The notes under the pieces: model-generated
Database searches by the model: none
Seen by the model: only the letters and a program-made list of their open reading frames with translations
Told to the model about the DNA's origin: nothing
NCBI GenBank assembly: GCA_051294375.1
Contig: CM119265.1
Location: 27,162,517-27,226,516, forward strand
Source: Paraspadella gotoi
Taxonomy: Eukaryota > Chaetognatha
Length of the DNA stretch: 64,000 bases
Reading direction: 5' to 3'
Translations under genes and position numbers: made by a program
Shown: positions 45,923 to 58,092 of the stretch, piece after piece
Layout of the letters: each line of letters begins with the position of its first letter
Numbering within the stretch: the first letter of the stretch is position 1

Positions 45923-48296
45923 TCAAGAAATGTTTAAATAATCAAAGGCCTCCACGCATTGCTCAACCTCCCCGACATTTTCGTAACCTCGATGATAATC
46001 CTGCGCGTGACGCTGCGAATGTTGTGGATGACTGTTCGCCGTATCTTCGAAACGAGCCCCCGTTTCCAGAGGCGCGTCGTAATACCCTTCCCCGTCCGTA
46101 TATGAGCGAGCCAAAGAACCAGCCGGATCCGGCGGATGCGTCGCCGAGAAATTTACGGACGACGAATCGACGCCGGGAACAAGAAACGAAGGCGTCGACG
46201 CAGAGGGAACAACTCGCGACGACTTCGTCGGCGCCAAAGACGACGCAGCGGCAGCTGCGACGCCGCCTCCACCATCGAGGACGCCGCCGCCCGGAGGGTC
46301 AGATCGTATCGAATTGATCGACGATCTCGAAGTAGACCGAGAGAGAATCCCCGTCCAACTCGTCTGCAGTCCGAGCGTCTTGAGAATCTGTCCCACTTTC
46401 TCGGCGTAGTCCGTGTGTCCGGACACGATGTCCGTCAGATCGAAATTGAGGATCTTGTATGAGGACTCTCCTCCGGCGCGGATCTCGATCGGCCGAAGAC
46501 CGGCGATGGTCGAGTTGCCGGAAGATGTCCGGTAGAGAAACTTGAGCATCCAATCGCTGCGACAGTAGCCGTTGATGACTCGACCCGCGACCACCGGCGT
46601 CACCGCCGCCCACGACGCCGCGTCGCCGGGCAAGGGCGCGCCGAGCACCACCACGTTTTCCACGACGCCCAAGGGGCTGCGGGCGTCGCCGGTCGACGCC
46701 GCCAACTCCTTCAAGCAGGAGAAGATGACGCGGGCGCCGAGACTAAATCCGATGAGAGACACGGGCCGCTTCCCTTGTTCCCTGGCGAGCAGCACCCGCG
46801 CCAACTGCTTGCCCGCCAAGGCCGAGCGATTCATGCAGACGCTCCAGGGATTGTCGATGGCGTGGCTGAGACCGAGGATGCCGACGGGCCACGCCACGGC
46901 CGACATCACGCCCGAGAGGACGGTATATTTGAGAGCCTCAACGCCCGCCTTTTGTACGGCCACTCGCAAAAGATAGTCTAGGCTCCTGCCAAGCTCCAGC
47001 AGGTATTTGCCCTCCCACTTTAAAGCGTATTGCTCCTTCGATAACATCAAGTTGACCCAGGGCGTCTTAAAGGAGTCGTCGGCGTCCGACTGGAGCCAAC
47101 CGGCGACGGCCACGCCACGTGGAGCGATTCGTCGACGACGAGAGGTTCAAACTCGAACTGCTCCAGTCCGCCGACGCGACGCTTCATGCGGTAACCGATC
47201 AGACCGGCGCCGCCGACGCGCGAAGGCGGATCCGATTATGGCGGCGCCGGCCGAGGAGGCGATCACTGCGGCGCCGGCGGTGCCAATTGCGCCGGTGCCC
47301 GCGGCGATGAAAGGAACAGCCAACCCGCCGGTCAAACCGACGAGAGTTCCACCCACGGCGCCGGCGAGGCCGATCTTGAGGTATCTGGGGGGGAGTAGAG
47401 AAAGAGATAAAATGGTTCACCAGTGGAGACCCGTTTCTCCAATACCACCAACTCCAGACCCACCTGGCCGCCTTCTTCTTGAACACCCCTTGTGAGGCCT
47501 CTCCACTGGCATCCTCGGCCGCCCCGCCGACTCCGTCGCCCGATCGTCGGAGATGCTCGATGTAGGCCTCTTCGATGTCGTCCACGAAATCTACGTTGAT
47601 GTGAAGAAGAAGCGCGAACTCCTTGACAAAGACGCGCCACCTGGAGTCGTAGCCCTCGGCCTCTTGCACGGCCAGCGTCACCAAGTCTTGCACGAAGAAC
47701 AAGAGACAGAAATTGCGGGAATTGTGGACGGGCGAGAGCGGCGGGCGGGAAGATGATGGGCGGGAGTCGGGAGCGGCCAGGGTTTGACGAGAGGGAGGAG
47801 GGAAGGCGGAGGAAGAGGCGCCTGCCGTTGATGGAGGTGAGATTGAAAGCGCTGGGTGTGAAGAGAAGGCGGTTGAGGCGGTCTCCACGAAAGCGGCGCC
47901 ACCGCCGTACGTGGATGACGACGACCACGCACCCTCGAGCGTCATCGTCTCTTGCTTGAGCGTCTCGATGAAAGGTCCGCACGCGATTTGACCCTTTCCC
48001 TCGACGATGGCGCCGAGGCTGCGCCAAACGTCGTCCGGAGTCAAACCCACGTGGGCGACGACGTCGAAGAGAATGCGGCGCGAGAAGCCAGCGTCCGACG
48101 ACGAGGATTCGCGGGCGTCGAAGCGACATCGATCTAACGCGCATGCGCACAGGGCGGCGTAGGCGTAACGGGATTCAACGGAGAGACGCGTCACGAGCGA
48201 GGGGACGTCGGCAAAGGAGACGACGGCGGCGCTCTCCTCCGGCGCCGTTAGCGTCACTTCCGGAGGCGACGACGCCGTGAGGAAGGGAGACGCCAT
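45923..48296 (-). CDS. TMCO4: TMCO4 (DUF726 alpha/beta-hydrolase-like membrane protein), with two compensating indels
   Basis: TMCO4 has TM segments followed by a hydrolase-like domain; its biochemical role is poorly known. Two exons: 48296-47464 and 47384-45923, phase 2 junction giving KKKAAR-YLKIGLAG. Features: N-terminal helical domain, Gly-rich TM hairpin (GGTLVGLTGGLAVPFIAAG), GWLQSDAD, EALKYTVLSGVMSAVAWPVGIL, the nucleophile elbow SLIGFSLGARVI (GFSLG), VVLGAPLPGD, VINGYCRSDW, and SGHTDYAEKVGQIL; then a Ser-rich tail. Between about 47235 and 47118 the conserved stretch AGLIGYRMKRRVGGLEQFEF is in another frame: one extra base near 47230 and one missing base near 47118 relative to the family. 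They restore the frame, so sequence error is likelier than pseudogenisation. Length would be about 765 residues, longer than human (about 634). Confidence 0.88.
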
Positions 48297-48506
48297 CGGC
48301 AGAGAAAAAAACCCCGATTGGGGGAAAAGGGAAAGGATTCAAGGCATCGCGAAAGAAATAAATAATCTGATAATAATAATAATAATAATAATAATAATGT
48401 ATAAAAACAAATAACGACTAGCCCAAATTGACAACGGAATGATCAATGCCGAATGGAAACACCATTTAACCAAAATAACGAAGAGGCTCTGGGTAAAGAG
48501 ATATGA

Positions 48507-50166
<1,660 letters not shown>

Positions 50167-50446
50167 TGCGGCTTCGAATAAAAAAATTCGTTTGTCGGTC
50201 TGTACCGACTTTTAAAGTCGACACAACGACTCTGCGATGGTCGAAGCGACAAAACCCTGGCGCGTCGAAAAGAAAAAGTAGAAATCAACGAAACAAATTC
50301 AAAACAACAACAACAAACAACATACCACAACAACCACCAACAACAAACAACAAAAACAACAACAACAAACACAACAAAAACCACAACAACAATCAATAAC
50401 AAAAACCAACAACAACAACAGAAAAAAAAAGGGGGGGAAAAAGTAT

Positions 50447-50809
50447 TTAAAGTTTGACCATCGTCGTCGTGTTTTTCTTTTTAAAAGCCTTTCGACTCTT
50501 GGCGTTTCTCTTCCAATTCGCCACGCCTCTCTTCGTCTTAGTTTTCTTGTTTCTCAGATCTCCCATAAACTTTTTGACTCCGCCGCCACCGCCGCCTCCA
50601 GATTTGGCGCGTTTAATCCTCAGCGTCCTCCCGGCGAGTTCCATCTTCTCGTCCTCGCGGACGGCGGCGACGACGGCGCCCAGGGAGCGAAAGGCCACGT
50701 AGCCGAAGCCTTTGCCCATTCGCGTGGATTTGTCGCGGACGACCCGGACGCGGGCCACGTCGCCGAAGGATTCCTGAAGGGGGATTTCAGGAGCTTGATC
50801 CAGGAAACT

Positions 50810-50851
<42 letters not shown>

Positions 50852-53392
50852 GAGATACTTTTTCCTTCAGTATTACAGCAGTCACCATTTTTCTAAATAT
50901 TTAACTAATGTAATTTAACGTGTTAATTTAAAACCTCAGACAACGATCATTAGATGGCAAAAAAAAAAAAAAAGCGTTACTTCAACCCGAAAGAGTTTGT
51001 GAAGGGCCTCGTCGGAGACGTCGTAGGGCAAATTCCCGACGAAGACGGACAATTTAGAGTCGGCCAGATTCGCCTCCTTAAAAAGAAAAATAAAGTCATC
51101 GTCACATTCATCGAAAATCCCCATCCCCTTCATCCCTTCACCTTTCATCCCCTCCCCTTTCATCCCCTCACCTTCCCGCAAACGTCGACTCGCAAATGTC
51201 GACCTTCGAATTCAGTTCCGTCAAAATCCTCGACCGCCTTGTCGGCGTCGGCGGCGTTTTCGAAGACGACGTAGGCGTGACTGAAAAAATGCAAATTAGT
51301 TATATTTTATAAATCTTTAATAATGTTAAAAATATACTATTGTGGCGGTATAATCACACCGCCTTACGTCCACCATCCTTCAGCCAAAATCCATTGGCTC
51401 AGATTGGGAACACTCCATCCCAGGCGTAGTGACTGGAGGCGTCACTGAGGGTCGGAAGCCCCAAAAGCCAAGTGAGATGCCCTATCCCAATGGGCATCAG
51501 AGGCAACCCGACTGTTGAGCCCTACTATCGAACATGCAACCTTCTCAGGGTACGTTACGACAAACACCTATGCCCTGCCGACTTCGGGTACGCTACGACA
51601 AAACGCCTATGCCCCGAGCCAGTGACTGGAGGAGTCACTGAGGGCCGGAAGCCCCCAAAGCCAATAGTGAGATGCCCCATCTTAATAGGTATCACAGGCA
51701 ACCCGGCTGTTGCCATACTATCAAATATTTTCTTCCTTCCTCCTCTCCATTCCTCACATGGTATCGACTTTAGAGTTGAGTTTATTTGAGATGGCGGCGC
51801 CGCGTTTCGACATCTTGGGATCTTCGCCGACGAATCCGCGGAGCCGGACGGATTCGACCGGACCCGCGCCGGAAAAGAGGCGCCGGAGCCGTTTGCGGAG
51901 GACCTTGCCGGCGACGGAGGGTAAGTTGCCGACGAAGGCGGTGCGGGCGGAAACGGCCGGGTCCGGCGGATCCTGGCGACGATGGAGGAAATTAGGGGCA
52001 TCACTATAGCATCGCAGAACTAACACGATCGTAAAAGCAAAAAGATTCAAGAGGCAAAATTTCCTTCTCGCTTGATAGAATCGTCGTCACGTGATTGGTT
52101 GGAATCAACCAATCAGCTTCCAAGAAGATGGAAACAATGGTTCCATTGGCGTCTCGTATTTCGCGTCTTGGATCCCTTTCTCTCGCTTGAAAAATGATTG
52201 TTCTCTTGTAGATAGAATTTTTGGCTTTCATATTCATATTCACAAATTAATCTGCTTCACACCGTCGATATTTCGCCAAAATAAATTCAACTCCGGTTTT
52301 TGACTTAAAATCTCATCTATTTACTATATTGAGTATTTGAGTAACTTTCTCGCCAACCAGGAAATTATTTAGTAATTAACAGTTAATTAATTTAACTACA
52401 ATTTGTCATTATTATTACCATTTATGAGTTAATCTTACTTTCGCCGACCGGGGTTAGGGGTGGTTAGAGTTAAGAGGGCTTAGGGTTAAGGTAATTAGGT
52501 AATTTTTTTTTTTTAATTTTTTTTAGACATTATGTGTAAATCCTTTCTGTTTTGCTGTGTTTGTAGATTATAAGACAGTTTAATTAATTTGCCACAACAA
52601 TTTATTATTAAAATTAAACTGTCTTAAATTTTTTTTTTATAAATGGATTGTCAAAAGACGCCAAAACCCCAGTCACTAACTCACTATTCTTGTACCATTA
52701 TACACCATTTTTTTTACTATAATTACATTTTTCACAATTAGTCACAATCATTCACCCACTCAAATTCTCTCTATTTTTCTACAACCCCTTTTTCCCTACC
52801 TCCTTCCCCTTCTTCCCCATCGGCTCCCGTTTCCCGCCATCTTCGTCGTCCTCAGAATCCCCTTCCTCTTCCTCCGTTTTCCTCTTCCTCTTCCCCTCCA
52901 CTTCTCCGTCGAAGGAAGCGGCTTCTCTCTCGGCGACCAACGCGTTCTCCAATCGACGCCGTCGCTTCTTCCTCGCGTTTTTCCCTTCGCCGGGCGTCGC
53001 GGCGGGAGCGGAGGTGGAAGCGGAGGTGGAAGCGGACAGACCGGGGGTAGCGGTTGGGGAAGGGTTGGGAGCGGAGACGTCTTCAGCGGGCGCCCGACTC
53101 TCGCTTGCATCCGGTTTCACCACATCCGGGGACTTCGATACTTCGACTCTGGACTCATCGGGCAAAGTAGCTTCACATTTTCGTTTCAAATCTTTTCCAT
53201 TTTTGGGAATTTTAAAAATTTTTTTCGGTATTTTTAAGGGTTTGGTAGAAGTCCTGAAAAAATTTATATTAATCATTAAAAAAATCTAGAAACAAATTAG
53301 CGAATCTTTACTCACTTATCGAAGAGCTTCGTTTTGTCTTGACCCTGGAATTGGAGTAAAGCGGACAAGTCGCCTACCTTGTAATCGGCCAT
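50447..53392 (-). CDS. RBM34: RBM34/Nop12-like nucleolar RNA-binding protein with two RRMs
   Basis: RBM34 (yeast Nop12) is a nucleolar RRM protein linked to 60S ribosome biogenesis. Six exons: 53392-53316, 53253-52800, 51972-51758, 51280-51184, 51076-50987, 50773-50447; 419 residues (human 430), all junctions in phase. The N-terminus MADYKVGDLSALLQF and a Lys/Glu-rich stretch (KKRRRRLENALVAERE) match the family layout. RRM1 has RTAFVGNLP (RNP2) and HAYVVFEN (RNP1), interrupted by the family-specific insert DPKMSKRGAAISNKL. RRM2 has LSVFVGNLPYDV and GKGFGYVAF. The C-terminal tail is Gly/Lys-rich. The intron between 51757 and 51281 carries two SINE-B copies. Confidence 0.93.
51405..51560 (-). 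repeat. SINE family B, copy with tRNA-like head
   Basis: Body GTGACTGGAGGCGTCACTGA to CCCGACTGTTGA followed by GAGCCCTACTATCGAACATG, the reverse complement of the tRNA-like head seen at 33915 (TGTTCGA-AGTAGGGCTC). Lies in an RBM34 intron. Confidence 0.65.
51600..51720 (-). repeat. SINE family B, second copy in the same intron
   Basis: AGTGACTGGAGGAGTCACTG through ATCACAGGCAACCCGGCTGT then TGCCATA; differs at a few positions from the 51.4-kb and 29.1-kb copies. Confidence 0.65.
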
Positions 53393-53666
53393 ATTGTTTT
53401 TTTTTCTTCTTTAGTTAACCTAAAGAAATCTACTTGCTGATTCAATAGCTGCACAAGAATAAATAAAAAACACCGCAAATTATCAAAAAAAAAAAAAAAA
53501 ACCAAAAAGAGAAAAGTGCAAATAAGAGGCACTGGCTTAATTAAATTGAAAAACCGTTCCACTTATGAGTCGAAGGAGACTAGTTCATGAACAGAATTTT
53601 TATTTTATTTTGATATTTTTGAAACGAGGGGGAAAAATAGCAAAATTCTAAGCGCGCGATCGAGAA

Positions 53667-53941
53667 TTAAAACTGAGTTTTCTTTCTGGGTTCGAACTTG
53701 TCGTACTTTCCCGGAATCGTGCCTGCGGGAAAGGGTAAGGGCAATTTCTAAATGTCTAAATAGAAAAAGATACACTGCGCGGAGAGGCGAAGCGATGAGA
53801 ACTCACCTTGAGCCGATTCGATCTTCGAAGAGGCCGCGGCCGACTTGTCGAACGATGCCGACTTGAACAGCGGAGTCTGCCTCACAGGCGGCTGCGAGCT
53901 CTTAGATTTGAAACTCCAATACTGCACAAGGCCGTCTCCTG

Positions 53942-53984
<43 letters not shown>

Positions 53985-55848
53985 TTTTTCTCTTATCACG
54001 CTTATTAACGATTAATCCGATTGGCATAACAAAGAGATTAGCTGAAACTCGAGATCCCAATTCCGAATTCGGTCACGAAATACTACATTTTCATTTAATT
54101 AGCCTAAACTACTACGTAATTTCTACCTTAATGTCCCCTACCGGGCAATCCAGGGCTGAGACTCGTCTTGTACCACAATTGATAAGTGAGGAACCAAGAG
54201 AGAATGGCCACGACGGTGCCGGTGATTTTTTGCGGCATTGAGTGAAAGAAAAGGCAGGTGCAGAGAAGCATCACCTCCCACAGGCAAGAGAGGATAGTCA
54301 GCGCCACGAGTAAAGCCTAAGGGGACCGAAAAACGAGGCATTTGCTGTCATTTACTTTAGTTTTGAAGTTGGCGATTCTTCGGCCTCTCATAGCCGCCGT
54401 GAAGCTTTGATCTTCTCTCTGTTTTTCGTCAACTCACTCTCTGATTGACTCGCAGGAGACACTCCCAACAAACCGATTGACTTTCGTATTTAAAATTCGA
54501 CGCCGAGAGAGATCAGACACGATTTCCTTAAGTTAAGGCTTAACTCATTCATCACTCGTTCATCGTCATTCGTCAAGTAATAACAATTATTATAGTTAAT
54601 GTCGTACATTGTATTTGAAATTAAATGTCTTCTTTAAAGTCGCCAAACATTTACCTTAATCCTGGGCGTTTGGACGTGATACGCGGCGCGCAAAGAATCC
54701 ACTTGATTTTTGCTCAGTTTCCTCAAAGGCGAGACGACGGTCTCATCATCCTTGGCATCGTGTTTCGTCAACATGTCCCCGATTCGCTCCCAGTTCTGAC
54801 GATTTTTTACCGGAAAAAATTTCAGATAAAACAAAAATTTCGCTTTCTATCGCGAATACATTTTTGCCATTGCTCACTTTGAAAGCTTTGACCTCTTCCG
54901 AGATGACGAGGTTGCTGAAGACTAAGAGAAAGCAATGACCGGAAATGTCGAAGCCCAACCAGACGAAACCCATGGATCGACACGATCCCTTGTCCTTGAT
55001 TACCTCGTGATCGTAACATTTACCTTGAATTTGAAAAAGGGGGGAAAAAACATTAAGAAACTGAAGGGAGTTATTATATCAACGGGAGGATTGCCTATGA
55101 TACCCGGGGCGCAGGGTATCTCACCAACTGGATGGAGGCCTTAAACCACGAAAACCTGCCCAAAGTCAAGGGAAAGATAGTGAAATACTACCGCTACAAT
55201 AGCTTATTCATTGAATAAACGGTAATAAATAAAAAAAATGGAAAGTATTATAATTTGACAAAATATATTACGACCATTGGCAACCTTAAAAGCAAATCCT
55301 CCCCCCTCCACACAACCCCTCACCCTCCTATAACCTCACCCGTAATCTGCTCGATGTAATTGAAGAATCGAACGAAGAAGAACCAAAAAGCCGTGGCGAC
55401 GACGAGGACGCGCGCCACGTGTTTCCGCACCAAATCGATCGTGCAGCACGTGTACGTGTAAGAGGTGAGGATGACGAAGGGGCAAAGCAGCAGCAGCGTC
55501 CACAACCAACCCCACTTGACGAAAAACACGTTGAAGAAATTGTTTTTGGAAGCCATGTAACTGTTGCGGGGGGGAGACAATATTGCGGACAATCCGGGGA
55601 ATCCGAGGGGGGGGTTTCAAATAATCCGCCTTTCCAAAACTCTGTTGCAATACCTGCGCTGAAGCTGAAGCTTAGCTGAAGCTGAAGCTTAGTCAGCGAT
55701 CTTGACTGAGTGAATAGTGCAATCTTGATTAAAGGGGATTTTTTTTAATATTTCAGTTTAATAAAGTGAGCGGTCATCGAGTGTGGACAAAGGCTTAAGA
55801 ACAGTGAGATTCTTTAACGCACGCTGTCAGTCACTATATATATATGTA

Positions 55849-55908
<60 letters not shown>

Positions 55909-56248
55909 TCTCACGTTTTGATGGGCGGAAGGAGATCTTTGCAGACGGAGCAGAAGATGACGATGACGACGTAAAGGCCGATCTTGACGTGAGTCTCGAT
56001 GAACATGAGTTTCTTGCAGACGTGAACGAAGACCATTTGGAGGAACTCCACGAAGTTGGTCGGCGTGAAAAGATCATGAGAGAGCGGACGGCCTGATTGG
56101 GACGGGAGAGAGAGGAAAGGGCGATTAAAAGGTAAGTGCAAATATAAAAAGACTTATGAGTCGCAGCAGCAGCAGCAGCAACAGCAGTTGGATTCGGCTC
56201 AATTCGCTCCTCACTTTTGTAATCGGCGGATGAGGTTTTGGGTTTCAT
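53667..56248 (-). CDS. FITM2: FIT2-family ER lipid phosphatase-like protein (fat storage-inducing transmembrane)
   Basis: FIT proteins are ER membrane enzymes (acyl-CoA diphosphatase activity, lipid phosphatase-like) needed for lipid-droplet budding. Eight exons: 56248-56215, 56092-55915, 55560-55340, 55023-54878, 54795-54655, 54316-54142, 53938-53807, 53722-53667; 360 residues, all phases fit. Six hydrophobic segments. Conserved: FFNVFFVKWGWLWTLLLLCPF, GFDISGHCFLLVFSNLVISEE with the first catalytic His, FFHSMPQKITGTVVAILSWF with the second His, and YKTSLSPGLPG. Human FITM2 is 262 residues; the extra length is an acidic/basic insert in the last loop (WERIGDMLTKHDAKDDETVV) and about 60 C-terminal residues (GLVQYWSFKSK to EPRKKTQF). 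Pyrimidine microsatellites lie right after the exon 2 donor and beside exon 7. Confidence 0.92.
55075..55225. repeat. Composite of SINE-B body and foldback-element fragment
   Basis: AACGGGAGGATTGCCTATGA and GGGCGCAGGGTATCTCACC resemble the SINE-B body; directly after it, GGCCTTAAACCACGAAAACC and AGCTTATTCATTGAATAAAC resemble the 44-kb element. Located in a FIT2-like intron. A nested or chimeric insertion. Confidence 0.5.
55852..55912 (+). repeat. CT microsatellite at a splice donor
   Basis: About 60 bp of (CT)n with occasional TTT, directly abutting the donor of FIT2-like exon 2 at 55914. Similar short-unit tracts sit at 22753-22812, 50812-50849 and 53944-53983. Confidence 0.85.
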
Positions 56249-57072
56249 GGCGATTCACAAAAGGCGATTCACAACTTGAAACTAGACCAAGGGGCGAGTG
56301 TGTTAAAAATCGTTACAACGGTCTGAGTTTAAAAATGAACGGGGTCATCAATCGAGCCTCGTCTTCTAGAGTTCCACTACTCGATAAAACGTCCCGTCAT
56401 TTTTCGATCACTCCCACCGTCGATCGTCATCAGAGTCTTTGGATGCAGTAACGGAAACTGGGATGGGATCTAAACGGTGTACAATTTATTATAAAATATT
56501 AATTGAGCAAAAAGTCAACGAAAAGTACAAACATTTCTTTGTAATTTGTTCAGCGAACTGAAAAGCGACAATCATTCACAAAAAAGCTTTTTTCCAATTA
56601 GGATTGCGTTAAGCCAGTACAAAAAAAATGTAATTTTATTTAGAGATAATATTTTGTTGTGAAAAATCATCGAGGGCAGTTTTAAAGTTCTGGTAAGGCA
56701 CTGATTTAGATCGAGATATTAGAACGCGTGCCCACCATAAAAAAAAGCGACGGTTTTATCTTCTCGGATTTTGTTTTAATTAATAACGCGATCAGTGATT
56801 TTAATTTCCGAAAGAAATTTCCAAGTCGTTCTGCGCACGCGCAATGGAAAATAGTCTAAAGCTTTGAGAAGCAGCGACGTTTAGAACGAATTAAATCAGA
56901 GGTAAGGTTAGGCTACAAGGTTATGGGATTTTGGGGAGGCATGGATGGAGTAAGAAAGGGAGAAACTGTTTTCACCGTCGATAGGACAAGAATTGTTTTA
57001 GTTGTTTGTGCGTGCGCAGATACAAAGACTGGGACTGCTAAACATAGATTATAGAGTAATGGTAATAATAAT

Positions 57073-57103
<31 letters not shown>

Positions 57104-58092
57104 CATAACTGAATAAAGTAAGTTTAAGTTCAACAAATTCTTTAATCTATGAAATAACTAAGAATTTTGAGTCAAGGTTACTTAATAATTTTGTTAGTAC
57201 TTAGTAGTCCCAAAAAATGAAGTCCAGGAAACTATATTTTCACTCCAATATTTTTGAAAAAATAAAAACCGAAGTATTTAATATTAGTTGAAAATTCGGT
57301 CGTTTTAAAACACAAAAAAATCTAATTCTAAAACGTTTAACGAAAAAATAATCAACAATCCAGATTAAAACAACGATTTGTGACCTAACTACAACAACGA
57401 ACCATAAAATAAAACCCCCGGAGTTATCACCCGTCGAGAAATATACTACTAATGCGCCATTACGTTTACTTAATGAGAATAATGCCCATTAATTACGTCT
57501 CAATAAAGAGATTCTATCACATAATCACATGTTAGACAGATCTAATACCATTGCTTATTTTAAAAAAAAAGAAATTAATTTATATCGATTGCGTGATTGA
57601 AAAAATAACACGAAATTTTTCATCGATACGAAAGATAGAGTACATTTAAATATATTAATAACAAAATTAATTATTCTAAATATAAAAATAGCCGTGCTAT
57701 AACTAATATAGAAGCGGTTCAAAAAACGGTGACCAGTTACTCATTAAGCGAGCAAACGGATAATAACAAATGCAAAAAGCGTGTTTAATTATTCAGGTAA
57801 GTAACGTTTCTAATTGTAAATAAATGTCCATTCTCACGAAAAGTTTTTTTTGTCCTCCCCGAGTTATTAAATTAATATAAATGGCGAGGGGGGGGGGAGA
57901 AGTCCAGTTCTCAACAGATCTATTTGTCCCAGATCTCCGATGCAGCAACCAAATTAATAAAAAGGCAAAAATTTGGAGAAAAAAAACAAACAAAAAAAAA
58001 AAACAAAAACAAAAAACAAAAACATACATATTGCGCGCCTCCACTACACTGCAAGGTCCCGCTATATATAAGAATGGGCAGCAGTGACCGAA
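56249..58092. other. Largest intergenic spacer
   Basis: About 1.8 kb of AT-rich DNA between the receptor kinase stop and the FIT2-like start. Contains an (AAT)n run at about 57063-57100 and an A-rich tract at 57980-58020. No exon or known element recognised. Confidence 0.6.

Noticed and set aside
45923-48296. TMCO4 as a pseudogene
   Set aside because: The two indels compensate each other, every other conserved block is intact and the shifted segment is itself conserved, which fits sequence error better than decay.
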